This document shows, piece by piece, positions 54,559-63,104 of a stretch of DNA of 64,000 nt. The stretch covers positions 1,364,001-1,428,000 of the forward strand of contig NC_018227.2 in NCBI RefSeq assembly GCF_000304355.2. The letters are read 5' to 3'. Position 1 is the stretch's first letter; the number at the start of each line of letters is the position of its first letter. The stretch is from Methanoculleus bourgensis MS2. Lineage in GTDB: Archaea; Halobacteriota; Methanomicrobia; Methanomicrobiales; Methanoculleaceae. The notes under the pieces are model-generated. The model was not told where the DNA came from, did no database searches, and saw only the letters and a list, made by a program, of their open reading frames with translations. A program made the translations under genes and the position numbers.

Positions 54559-55005
54559 TCAGTCCCTGAACAGTACCTGGTAGGTCGCCGACTGTGCCCC
54601 AAAAAAGTTCCTGCAAAACTCCGCTGCGCGTGAAGGTTCGTACTCCTTGCAGCTGAAGATATCGAGGTAGGCGGCGTTGGTCTCGTTTGCGAAGTGGCCG
54701 GAGACGAGCGACGTCTCAATGAGCTGGGTCATTGAGAACCCTGCGACCCTCTCGTTCGGGCCGAAGTGGATGATCTGCGGTTCGCCGAACCTGTGCATAT
54801 CAATCAGGTCGCAGAGTTCGATGATGAACCGGCGGATCTTCTCTGGGTCCCTGATCGATGCCGGGTCGCAGCCCTTCAGGTCCACGCTCGTATACAGTCC
54901 CCAACTCCCGCGTTGTTTGAACTCTGCAACGATCTCTGCGTCGCTCATCATCTCTGCCATAACGTTGTTTGCCGCAACGTTGTTTGTCATTACCTTACTT
55001 GCCAT
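54559..55005 (-). CDS. S-adenosylmethionine decarboxylase (SpeD) homologue with altered cleavage site
   Basis: 148-residue SpeD-like protein. A gapless alignment to class 1B SpeD (T. maritima numbering) places S99 at the pyruvoyl Ser63, H104 at His68 and C119 at Cys83, with exact spacing. The residue before the Ser, normally Glu (cleavage at Glu-Ser), is Thr98, and the following His is Leu. Self-cleavage may therefore be altered or slow. The start at 55005 has GGTGAG just upstream. With arginine decarboxylase at 25.7 kb it suggests a spermidine-type pathway, if active. Confidence 0.78.
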   Translation of the reverse strand: MASKVMTNNVAANNVMAEMMSDAEIVAEFKQRGSWGLYTSVDLKGCDPASIRDPEKIRRFIIELCDLIDMHRFGEPQIIHFGPNERVAGFSMTQLIETSLVSGHFANETNAAYLDIFSCKEYEPSRAAEFCRNFFGAQSATYQVLFRD

Positions 55006-55551
55006 GATCTCACCTTCGAGGGTATCTCTGATCGATTTGATCTTTTAATTTTCGATGGTCCAGATTTTAAACTTATGCATTATACCGTAAGAGAATAACC
55101 GTTATTTATCCGTTAGGTTCGAGCAATCCCCAGATATCAATAATTCTGGATTGTATTTTTACCATATTCTAAAAATGACGACATTAAGGCGTTTATTTGT
55201 CTTTTGTTATGCCAAATATCCAGTACATTTCATATTTTGTGTGAGTCTTCTCGCCCGCGCAGTTTTCTCTCCGGCCCCTGCTGAGGGGGTCTACCGGCAA
55301 ATAGGGTCACCTGGAATTGTTCTTTTTCATGTATCGTTTTCAGGTTGCTCAACCTTCGAGAAAAACCATTAAGACCGGTATTGAAAATTTTCAATCGCCC
55401 ATCAGGCAGCACTCCGACCGAAAGGCAGTCGGGCAGTGACTACTGCGGCGCTCCAAAGGGGTCCTGGGATCGCATATCCACTCCGCCCGTCGCGCACCGG
55501 GCGGCCTCCCATACCGCAACGATGCGCCGGACCTGCGGCATCCCCATACCC
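55006..55551. other. AT-rich gap
   Basis: No gene was found. The first ~350 bp are AT-rich and likely hold the speD promoter (minus strand, near 55040-55080). GCCCGCGCAGTTTTCTCTCCGG around 55252 marks a change to GC-rich sequence. A GGCAGCACTCCGACCGAAAGGC stretch near 55404 looks like a remnant of unknown origin. Confidence 0.35.
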
Positions 55552-55695
55552 TCACCGGACCCGCGGGTGATGGCGGTGCGCGCGTCTGACATGCGCATGG
55601 AGTTCCTCAAGGGCGGGATACTGTCGCCTGCAGATCGGGCAGATGAACTCTCCCATCTCCACGGGGATCCTTCGCCTCCGCGGCGGTTCGCTCAT
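55552..55695 (-). CDS. Single C2H2 zinc-finger mini-protein, 47 residues
   Basis: MSEPPRRRRIPVEMGEFICP, then ICRRQYPALEELHAHVRRAH and RHHPRVR. The finger is exactly C-x2-C-x3-Tyr-x5-Leu-x2-H-x4-H, the canonical classical pattern, with a basic N-terminal arm and tail suited to DNA binding. Its ATG overlaps the stop of the LigD-phosphoesterase gene (ATGA at 55692-55695), so it is translationally coupled to it. It is too short for ordinary gene-length cut-offs and easily missed. Confidence 0.7.
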   Translation of the reverse strand: MSEPPRRRRIPVEMGEFICPICRRQYPALEELHAHVRRAHRHHPRVR

Positions 55696-56255
55696 GCTGA
55701 ACCCTCCTCCGCTGCGATCTCCTCGATCGTCCGCCCGGAGACGACCGACCGGAGTTCCGTTGCCACGAGGTCCCTGCCTGGCGCCGCCTCAGCGTCGTCC
55801 ATCTTCACGAGGAGCCAGGCCTCGCCCTTTCCTGTCCTGAACCGGGTGAGGGCATAGCCACCCCTGACCTTCTCCCCCTCGAGCCGGACCGATACGTGGC
55901 CCCGCCCGAGCGCCTCGGTGACCGAAACCTCCTCTCCGCCCTTCCGGGTGAGGTTCCGGTAGGTTCCCCGGTCCCAGACCATGACCGTCCCGGCCCCATA
56001 ACCCCCCTCCGGGATGACGCCCTCAAAGTCGGCGTAGTCGAGGGGGTGGTCTTCTGTGGGGACGGCGAGGCGTTTCTCCTTCGGGTCCGTGGACGGCCCT
56101 TTCGGGACCGCCCAGGACTTCAGCACGCCATCAGCTTCCAGGCGGAAGTCGTAGTGGAGCGTGGTCGCATCGTGCTTCTGGATGACAAAGATCGGGCGGT
56201 CTCCCGACGTCCGGGCAACCTCCCCCTCCCCGTGGGGATCGTCAGGCCTGCTCAT
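55692..56255 (-). CDS. Stand-alone LigD-type 3'-phosphoesterase
   Basis: 187-residue protein equal to the phosphoesterase (PE) domain of bacterial DNA ligase D. PE domains remove 3'-phosphates and 3'-ribonucleosides from DNA ends during break repair. Conserved site residues are in FVIQKHDATTLHYDFRLE near residues 23-41, SWAVPKGPS, and PEGGYGAGTVMVWDRGTY. The tail has GEAWLLVKMDD. It lies 41 bases after the HerA-like ATPase gene and overlaps the zinc-finger gene. Confidence 0.92.
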   Translation of the reverse strand: MSRPDDPHGEGEVARTSGDRPIFVIQKHDATTLHYDFRLEADGVLKSWAVPKGPSTDPKEKRLAVPTEDHPLDYADFEGVIPEGGYGAGTVMVWDRGTYRNLTRKGGEEVSVTEALGRGHVSVRLEGEKVRGGYALTRFRTGKGEAWLLVKMDDAEAAPGRDLVATELRSVVSGRTIEEIAAEEGSA

Positions 56256-56296
56256 GCATGGAATCAGGCGCTGCCGGGGATAAGGGTTGTCCCGGC

Positions 56297-58549
56297 CTAG
56301 AGATCCCGCCGGGACGTGGGAACGATCCTGATATTCATCTTCTCCGAACCGATGATCAGGATCCCCTCCCCGGGCTGGAAGTTGAGGAGGTCCTTCTCGC
56401 TCACCTCGAAGAACTTGGCGTTCTCCTGAGCCTGCTTCTTGTTCTCGGCCCGCATGCAGAACTTTACGGCGATGTTTGCCAGGATCTCCTCGTTGAAGTG
56501 CGCGATCAGCTGGGACGCAAGGATCAGCGAGACACCGAACTTCCGCATCTCGGTGGCGTACTTGTTCAGCACCGCCTTAATCGCCGTCTTTGAACCGCTC
56601 TTCTGGCTCACCAGGAGTTTCGCCTCGTCGACGATGACGAAGAGCCGGAACTTCTCCCGGTCGTTGTCTGTCCCGCGCGGGATCTCGCCCGTCGCCTGGA
56701 GGGTGTAGTAGATCCGCCTGAGGAAGAGGTCGGCAAAGAGGTAGCGCAGGTTCTCGGGGAGGGCATTCAGGTTGATATGGGTGATCCCGCCTGAGAGGAT
56801 GGTGGGGAGCGAGATCTTCTCCTCCCCTGAGAAGAGTTTGTAGTCGAAGATATCCTCGAGGTAGGCCGGGATCGTCTCATCCTCGCAGGTCATGATCTCC
56901 CCCTCGATATCGTCGAAGTCGAGCACCCGCGTCCAGGTCGCGGTCTTTCCCGTGATCCCTGATGCCCGGTAGCAGTCCTTGATGATGTTCTTGATCTTGC
57001 GGCGCTGCTGGATCCCGAGCGTCGGGAAGTTGATGGAGATCGCGTCGACGAAGTCGGAGGTGGCACGGAGCGGGGTGATCTCGTCGATGGCGGGATCGAG
57101 TTCAAGCGGGTTGAAGTAGTACTCCCCGCCCTCACGGATCTTGTAGGTCCTGATATCGCCGATACTCGGGGCCATGTCTCCGTGGAAGTCGATCATGATG
57201 ACCGGCAGCGCCTGCGCTGCAAGCTCGAGGGCAATACACCGGATCGTCTCGGTCTTGCCGGCGCCGGAACCGCCGAGGATGATCATGTGGCCGTTGTTGA
57301 GCCTGCCCGGTGACCAGTTGACCCGCCGCCCGTCAGGAGCGTGGCCGAGGAAGATGTCAAGCCCGCCGGGACGGGGGGGCTCCACCGCCGGGGCGGGGCG
57401 GGGCACGGGAACCGGCACGGGCGTCGCCTCCTCAACCACGTCCTCTTCCTCGTCTGAGAAGATCTCATCGTCCCACTCTTCCTCATCCAGGAGCTGCGGT
57501 TCCGCCGGCGGTGGAGGAACCTCCACTCTGGGGAGGGGAGCGGGTTCCGGGGCCGGGGCCGGCCGGTCGATGACGATCTTATCTGCAACATCGACCATCA
57601 GCGCCCGCCCGAGGTCGCGGAGACGTGCGTCGTAGAGGTCGCGGTCCTTGATGATGAACCGGGGGAGGTCGACGCCGTCGTCCTGGGGAACCTCCTCAAG
57701 GACGTAGATCGAGTCGGCGAGCAGGCCGAGCACCCTTGAGAGTTCCCGGCGGTGGGCCGGCGATGCGCGGATACGGTCGTAGTCCTCGCCGCAGACAAGG
57801 TAGCGCAGGACGGTGAACGTCGAATGGAACGACTCAAGGAGCATATCGTAGTGTTCCCGGACCCCGGGATCGATCGTCTCAAGCATGCCTTTGAGGATAT
57901 ACGCGAACTCCGGCGGGAAGGTGTAAACGACGCCGCCGGCTCCAAACCCGTCGAGGTCGTAGGCATAGGCGAGGACGGCGCACCCGGCGGCTTTCAGCCG
58001 GGCGGCGAACCGCTCACACTCCTCGAAGAGCGCGGGGTTGTTGTTGAGCAGAAAACCGATGAACGTCTCTTCGGTTCGGGGAAGCGTGGACGGGAGGGTC
58101 TTGTTGACATATGACCCCTTCACCGTCCCCGCAAGGAGGACCGGGACGACCTCGTGGATCTCGCATGCCAGGCTCCGGATATCCAGCGCCCGGAGCCGGG
58201 CCTCCATCAGCGGCCGGGCGATCGCCTCCCCCGCCGGGGTCGCCTTGATGACCGTCGTGCCGTGCCAGGAGACGGAGTCGATGAGGCCGACTTCCCTGAG
58301 CGCGAAGAGCGGCCCCGACGTATACGCGTAACAACTCTTTTCGACCACGCCTTCCCCCCTCCCCCGGGACGACGAACTATTCTGGGCGATGTAGATGTAG
58401 AGGAGTGTCTCGATGATGTCGTGGACCTCCTGCGTCCGGAAGTCCCCCAGGTAGTTGATGACTGCGGGAGGGAACGACTCTGCCAGAGCAGGGATCCCGG
58501 TATCCGCATAGCCCATCGCTTTCAGTGCTTCGATAAGATCTCTTGACAC
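56297..58549 (-). CDS. HerA/FtsK-superfamily ATPase with unusual N-terminal region
   Basis: 750-residue protein. The C-terminal ~355 residues form a HerA/VirB4-like ATPase: Walker A GGSGAGKTET near residue 425, IMIDFHGDM, Walker B LFVIVDEAKLLVSQ near residue 637, and a likely arginine-finger region. The N-terminal ~325 residues show no recognised domain and are probably helical with a winged-helix-like stretch (ETLLYIYIAQ…FALREVGLIDS). A Pro/acid-rich linker (residues ~327-393) separates them. Such ATPases pump DNA or form rings with nucleases. First gene of the cluster with the PE and C2H2 genes. Confidence 0.88.
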   Translation of the reverse strand: MSRDLIEALKAMGYADTGIPALAESFPPAVINYLGDFRTQEVHDIIETLLYIYIAQNSSSSRGRGEGVVEKSCYAYTSGPLFALREVGLIDSVSWHGTTVIKATPAGEAIARPLMEARLRALDIRSLACEIHEVVPVLLAGTVKGSYVNKTLPSTLPRTEETFIGFLLNNNPALFEECERFAARLKAAGCAVLAYAYDLDGFGAGGVVYTFPPEFAYILKGMLETIDPGVREHYDMLLESFHSTFTVLRYLVCGEDYDRIRASPAHRRELSRVLGLLADSIYVLEEVPQDDGVDLPRFIIKDRDLYDARLRDLGRALMVDVADKIVIDRPAPAPEPAPLPRVEVPPPPAEPQLLDEEEWDDEIFSDEEEDVVEEATPVPVPVPRPAPAVEPPRPGGLDIFLGHAPDGRRVNWSPGRLNNGHMIILGGSGAGKTETIRCIALELAAQALPVIMIDFHGDMAPSIGDIRTYKIREGGEYYFNPLELDPAIDEITPLRATSDFVDAISINFPTLGIQQRRKIKNIIKDCYRASGITGKTATWTRVLDFDDIEGEIMTCEDETIPAYLEDIFDYKLFSGEEKISLPTILSGGITHINLNALPENLRYLFADLFLRRIYYTLQATGEIPRGTDNDREKFRLFVIVDEAKLLVSQKSGSKTAIKAVLNKYATEMRKFGVSLILASQLIAHFNEEILANIAVKFCMRAENKKQAQENAKFFEVSEKDLLNFQPGEGILIIGSEKMNIRIVPTSRRDL

Positions 58550-58964
58550 GGGTTCACCAGCGGATGCGTTCTCGTGGCGCCGGGACGCTCCCGGCGTCTG
58601 CCTGCCTCAGGTCAACCACCGGGGGCAGGTTCTGGTACGGTACGCTGCATGATCCTGCTTCATGCGGTGCGAGCAGCAGGCCCGCACCTGAAGCAAGGTC
58701 AGGTAGAATACGTTTCGTTCTGCGATCTATTAAATATAGGCTGTTTGCAGAAAACCGGGCGCATCCCGACAGAATACGCCCCCACCGGCCCGGACCCACA
58801 GGGTCTCTGTGTCAGGCATCGACCGATCCCGGGCACTCTGTCTTTCACGAGAGGGCGCTCATCTCCCGGAATTCCCGGAAATACACGCGAAAATCGTTGT
58901 TTTTAGCATGTGAATATTTTTATATTACTGATGTTATATGTACTGAAGTCAAGGCGGGTGTACC
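58550..58964. promoter_or_regulatory. Divergent region between the HerA-like ATPase and the histidine kinase
   Basis: No gene is supported in these 415 bp. AT-rich sequence near 58905-58935 (ATATTTTTATATTAC) is a good promoter area for the kinase. ATTAAATATAG at about 58727-58737 may serve as a TATA box for one of the two directions. Confidence 0.4.
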
Positions 58965-60359
58965 GTGATAACCCTCACCGAACAGCAGCGGGTGGCCATT
59001 CTCGTGGTTCTCCTTGCTATATCTGTCTTCCTGACCTACTTCTTCCATACCGTCCTGATGCTCGGGACCGTCTTTTCACACTTCTTCTACATTCCTATCA
59101 TCCTGACCGCCCTCTGGTGGGAGAAGAGGAGTATCCTGGTCGCCCTCTTCCTCGGCGGGCTCGTCGTCGTCGGCACCCTCGGTTTTAGCCCAGACCCGCT
59201 GGTCCCAAACGATTACGCACGTATCCTGATGTTCGTCGTCGTCGCCTTTGTTGTCGCTTCCCTCTCCGAGCAGCTCAGGGGGCGGGAGCGGGAAGTGAAG
59301 AAGCAGCGGGATCTCGCGCAGCGCTACCTGGACGTGGCTGGTGTCCTCTTCGTCGTCATCGGCAGCGACCATACCATCAGGCTCATCAACCGCCACGGTT
59401 GTGAGCTGCTCGGCTACCGGGAAGAGGAACTGCTCGGGAGGGACTGGTTCGCAACCGTTGTCCCGGAAGCGTCGAGGGAAGCGCGGCGGCAGGCCTTCGA
59501 TGCCGCGATCGCCGGAGGCGGCGCCTCCCGGGGTCGGCAGGAGAACCCGGTCGTTACGCGAAACGGGGATGTGCTGATCCTCGCGTGGCAGGACACGATA
59601 ATCACCGGTGATGATGGCCGGCCGGTCGGGATGATCGGGTCAGGCTCCGATATCACCGACCGGATCCGGGCCGAGGAAGAACTGCGGGCGGCCCACGGCG
59701 AGGCGAACCTCTACCTCGACATCATGGTGCATGATATCAACAACGCCAACGCTGTCGCTCTCGGCTATGCCGACCTGCTTGCCGAGGTGCTGGAGGGGAG
59801 GGAGAGGCAGATGGTCTGGAAACTCAGGAGCGGAATCAGCCGGAGCATTGAGATCATCCAGAATGTCTCGACGATTCGGCGCCTGCGCTCAGGAGAGACC
59901 ACTGTGAGACCGATCGACCTGGACGCGGTCATCAGGGCCGGGATCGCCCATCATCCCGACGCAGCGTTCGTCTACGAGGAAAAGCCTGTCTGGGTTATGG
60001 CCGACGACCTCCTCCCTGAGGTCTTCACGAACCTCGTCAGCAACAGCGTCAAATTCGGGGAGCCGGGAGTCGAGATCAGGATCCGTGTTGAGGAGGACGA
60101 CGGGATGGTCGAGGTCTCAGTCGAGGACACCGGGCCGGGGGTGCCTGACCCGGTAAAACCTCTCCTCTTCACCCGCTTTGTGCGGGGCACGAATACCAGG
60201 AGCGGGAAAGGGCTCGGTCTCTACATCACGCGGATGCTTGTTGAGCGCTACGGCGGGAGCATCAGGGTCGAGGACCGGGTCCCGGGACACCCCGAATGCG
60301 GGGCCGCTTTCCGGTTCACCCTCCGGCGGTGCGACCAGCCGGTTACCCCCAGATCCTGA
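58965..60359 (+). CDS. Membrane-bound sensor histidine kinase with PAS domain
   Basis: 464-residue kinase. Residues ~8-105 hold about four membrane segments (VAILVVLLAISVFLTYFF, ILVALFLGGLVVVGTL, ILMFVVVAFVVASL). A PAS domain spans ~120-235 (VIGSDHTIRLINRHGCELLG). The H-box is IMVHDINNAN with His near residue 255, and the ATPase domain has NLVSNSVKFG, DTGPGVPD and GKGLGLYITRML. The HDINN-type phosphorylation motif is common in methanogen kinases. No response regulator is adjacent. Confidence 0.92.
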   Translation: MITLTEQQRVAILVVLLAISVFLTYFFHTVLMLGTVFSHFFYIPIILTALWWEKRSILVALFLGGLVVVGTLGFSPDPLVPNDYARILMFVVVAFVVASLSEQLRGREREVKKQRDLAQRYLDVAGVLFVVIGSDHTIRLINRHGCELLGYREEELLGRDWFATVVPEASREARRQAFDAAIAGGGASRGRQENPVVTRNGDVLILAWQDTIITGDDGRPVGMIGSGSDITDRIRAEEELRAAHGEANLYLDIMVHDINNANAVALGYADLLAEVLEGRERQMVWKLRSGISRSIEIIQNVSTIRRLRSGETTVRPIDLDAVIRAGIAHHPDAAFVYEEKPVWVMADDLLPEVFTNLVSNSVKFGEPGVEIRIRVEEDDGMVEVSVEDTGPGVPDPVKPLLFTRFVRGTNTRSGKGLGLYITRMLVERYGGSIRVEDRVPGHPECGAAFRFTLRRCDQPVTPRS

Positions 60360-60825
60360 CCGGGTCAAGGGCGGCATCGATGACCAGGTCGAACGCAAAG
60401 GCATCAAGCCAGCCCGCTTTCTCAAACATCTGCATGAAACAGACGCCCACGACCTTCGCGCCGGCATGGGCGCCGACGGCCGCCTGCACCGCTTCTTTCG
60501 TGACCGGGACGCCCGGCATCGCAAGTCCGCCCATCAGGACGACCACCTTCGGGTCGACGCGGGCCGCGTCACCGGAAACCTGCATCCCGACGCCACCGAC
60601 CGGGCGGATCACCTTTGCCGCCGCCTCGTCCGCGTAGGGCACGTAGACCTGTTCCACGGGGAGGTCCCGGACAGCGAACCCCAGGAGCTCGATGAAGGGC
60701 GTGCAGGTGCCGGGGCAGCCGTAGTAGACGACCTGGTCGCCTGCACTGAGCCCTGCCTCGCGGAGGTAGGCCTTGAACGGCCGGAGCATCCCGGGAACGC
60801 CGGTGAGTTGCTCTTTTAGTTCCAT
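60343..60825 (-). CDS. DUF2124 family protein
   Basis: 160-residue methanogen-type protein of unknown function starting MELKEQLTGVPGML at 60825. Conserved features are VVYYGCPGTCTPFIELLGF near residue 40, MGGLAMPGVPV and VGVCFMQMFEKAGW. A TATATA box lies about 20-27 bases before the ATG, so the message may be leaderless; the longer frame to 60903 is then unlikely. The 3' end overlaps the kinase gene by 17 bases. Confidence 0.82.
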   Translation of the reverse strand: MELKEQLTGVPGMLRPFKAYLREAGLSAGDQVVYYGCPGTCTPFIELLGFAVRDLPVEQVYVPYADEAAAKVIRPVGGVGMQVSGDAARVDPKVVVLMGGLAMPGVPVTKEAVQAAVGAHAGAKVVGVCFMQMFEKAGWLDAFAFDLVIDAALDPVRIWG

Positions 60826-61395
60826 AAGGGTCTGGTTGTCGCCGGGGATATATACCGGTTCTGGATGGGGCGGGCGCTCCGGGCGCTGCGCCATGCGCCA
60901 CATCCGGCAGTCGGGGTGGTGATATAAAATACAATACTTATTGCATCCTTGATGAATATCTTTAAATTAAATAGTACTCATTGATACGTTTTATATAGCT
61001 GATATTACAGAAACGGAGGTACCTGCACCCTCCGTGTGGGAGGAGACCACATAGCAGGGTCCACAGGTTTCAATCACCTCCTCTCGAAACGCGGCTACTG
61101 GACCGCCGGAGGGGCCGCGAAGCCGGTAGTCTATCTGCCCCAGGTCATCCTCGCAGTCCTGCCGGGAGCCGCGTTCGGTGCGGCATCCGGGGCTGTCTTT
61201 CCAGCGGCCTTCTCTATCGACACGCTCGCTGCCGATGCTGGCGCCTAATCCTGAAACGGCCATGAGGCTTGCACACACGAAAATCAGTGTTTTTGATGCA
61301 GGAGACGAGTATGCCGGATCGGGTTGTTCCCCGGCGGTGGACCATGGCGCGGTTGAACTGAGGGAACCTCCTGTTGCCCAAACCCGGGAGGTCTC
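60826..61395. other. Gap with promoter elements and a trace of intergenic repeat
   Basis: No gene is supported. AT-rich sequence from 60920 to 61010 (TTTAAATTAAATAGTACTC, TTTATATAGC) may hold a promoter, but it is 390 bp before the next gene. CCCCGGCGGTGGACCATGG near 61329 resembles the GTGGACCGTGG repeats at 43.5 kb. Confidence 0.35.
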
Positions 61396-62259
61396 ATGAA
61401 TCGGAGTGTGGAGATGACATACAGAGACATTGACTGGAATACCGTCTGGAAAGACCTCTACGAGAAGAATGCAGAGTGCCGGGGGAGCGGGGAATGCGCC
61501 TCGATCTGGGAATCACGTGAGAAAGCACTCGATTTTCTGAATCAATCACGGGAGAACCCGGATAGGATCCGCCATATTATCGACGGGCTCCCGCTCAGGG
61601 CCGAATCGGCGGTGCTGGATATCGGCGCCGGACCCGGAACGCTTGCCGTCCCCCTTGCGGGCCGGGTTGCCCGTGTGACCGCCGTCGAACCAGCGGCAGG
61701 CATGGTGGAGGTTATGGAGGAGTACGCGGCAGAGGAGGGTGTATCAAACCTCTCGATCGTGCGGAAACGCTGGGAGGATGTCGATCCGGCGGCCGACCTG
61801 AATGGTCCCTACGACATTGTGATGGCCTCGTACTCGCTCGGGATGCCGGATATCAGAACAGCGATCGAGAAGATGTGTAAGGCGTCCTCGGGACGGGTCT
61901 ACCTCTTCTGGTTTGCCGGGACGACAACCTGGGAGCAGGGGATGCTCGACCTCTGGCCGGGCCTGCACGGGAAGGAATACCAGCGGGGGCCGAAGGTCGA
62001 CGTCCTCTGGAACGTCCTCTACGCGATGGGGATCTGCCCGAACGTGGAGACGGTGCGGATGGAGCATACCCGCAGGTTCCCGGATATCGACGCAGCAGTT
62101 GCCGAGTATGGGAAGCAGTACAGGGTCAGGACCCCTGCACAGGAGAGAATGCTCAGGGATTACCTCGCCGGTATGCTCTCGGAGAACGGCGACGACCTGG
62201 TGCTCTCCGGCATGACGACGCGGGTGAAGATCTGGTGGGAGGTGGACGGGTGCCGGTGA
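61396..62259 (+). CDS. Class I SAM-dependent methyltransferase
   Basis: 287-residue protein. SAM motif I is VLDIGAGPGTLAVPLAGR near residue 77, followed by TAVEPAAGMVEVM and IVMASYSLGMPDIR. GGGAGGT lies four bases before the ATG at 61396. Similar methyltransferases occur near nickel or corrinoid genes in methanogens, but the substrate here is unknown. A CooC-like gene follows 71 bases later. Confidence 0.85.
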   Translation: MNRSVEMTYRDIDWNTVWKDLYEKNAECRGSGECASIWESREKALDFLNQSRENPDRIRHIIDGLPLRAESAVLDIGAGPGTLAVPLAGRVARVTAVEPAAGMVEVMEEYAAEEGVSNLSIVRKRWEDVDPAADLNGPYDIVMASYSLGMPDIRTAIEKMCKASSGRVYLFWFAGTTTWEQGMLDLWPGLHGKEYQRGPKVDVLWNVLYAMGICPNVETVRMEHTRRFPDIDAAVAEYGKQYRVRTPAQERMLRDYLAGMLSENGDDLVLSGMTTRVKIWWEVDGCR

Positions 62260-62330
62260 GAGAGGGCGCCCGCCGATCCGGGTACAGGGTGTTGAGTGGT
62301 TGTAGAAGAGTATGAGGATGTGAACATAGT

Positions 62331-63104
62331 ATGAAGATTACCATCTGTGGCAAGGGAGGCAGCGGGAAGAGCAGCGTTGCCGCGCTGCTTGCCCGCGAGT
62401 ATGCACGGAGGAACCGTGCGGTACTGGTCGTCGACACCGACGAATCGAACCTCGGGCTGCACCGTCTTCTCGGGACGGACGCCCCTCCTGACCTTATGGA
62501 TTACTTCGGGGGCAAGAGAGCAGTGACAGAGAAGATCATGGCTGCGATGCCGGACCCGTCGTCCGTGGACCTGGTGGGGGAGACCTGGACCATCGACGCG
62601 ATTCCCGGCGACTATGTCGCACGGGAAAACGGGGTCAGGCTCGTTGCCATTGGGAAGATCCATGACGCCGGGGAGGGGTGCGCCTGCCCGATGGGGATGC
62701 TCGCCCGCCAGTTCCTCGACCACCTCGACCTCGGGGATGACGATGTCGTCATCGCCGATACGGAGGCCGGGATCGAACACTTCGGCCGGGGTGTAGACCA
62801 GGGGGCCGACGTGGTCCTCATGGTCGTGGACCCGTCGTTTGAGTCGCTCCGGCTCGCGGAGAAGGTCGGGGATATGGCAGCACGGATCGGCGTTCCGCTC
62901 TACTACATCTTAAACAGGGTCGACCTCTTCTCGGCCGCCCGGTTGCGCCGGAGCATGCCCGAATCCTCGCGGATCGCCTGCGAGATCCCGCCGGACCCCG
63001 CGATCCTTGCCGCGGGCCTCGACGGCCGGGCGCTGGAACAGAGCCATCCCGGGATCGTCACGCTCGCGGATACGCTGGACGCCACCTGGAGGGGAGGAGC
63101 ATGA
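62331..63104 (+). CDS. CooC-like ATPase (metal insertion, MinD/ParA superfamily)
   Basis: 257-residue P-loop ATPase. The deviant Walker A is CGKGGSGKSSVAALL, with DTDESNLGLHRLLG next. The CXC motif GCACPMG near residue 118 is the metal-binding site of CooC proteins, which help insert nickel into CO dehydrogenase. ADTEAGIEHFGRG and VVDPSFESLRLAEKV match the family. It overlaps a flavin reductase gene by four bases. The client is not in the window. Confidence 0.9.
   Translation: MKITICGKGGSGKSSVAALLAREYARRNRAVLVVDTDESNLGLHRLLGTDAPPDLMDYFGGKRAVTEKIMAAMPDPSSVDLVGETWTIDAIPGDYVARENGVRLVAIGKIHDAGEGCACPMGMLARQFLDHLDLGDDDVVIADTEAGIEHFGRGVDQGADVVLMVVDPSFESLRLAEKVGDMAARIGVPLYYILNRVDLFSAARLRRSMPESSRIACEIPPDPAILAAGLDGRALEQSHPGIVTLADTLDATWRGGA

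Noticed and set aside
54280-54633. 117-residue plus-strand frame before speD
   Set aside because: Its second half is antisense to speD and the rest has poor coding composition.
55108-55125. GTTCGAGCAATCC-like tRNA T-loop match
   Set aside because: No acceptor stem or anticodon arm can be drawn around it in the AT-rich flank.
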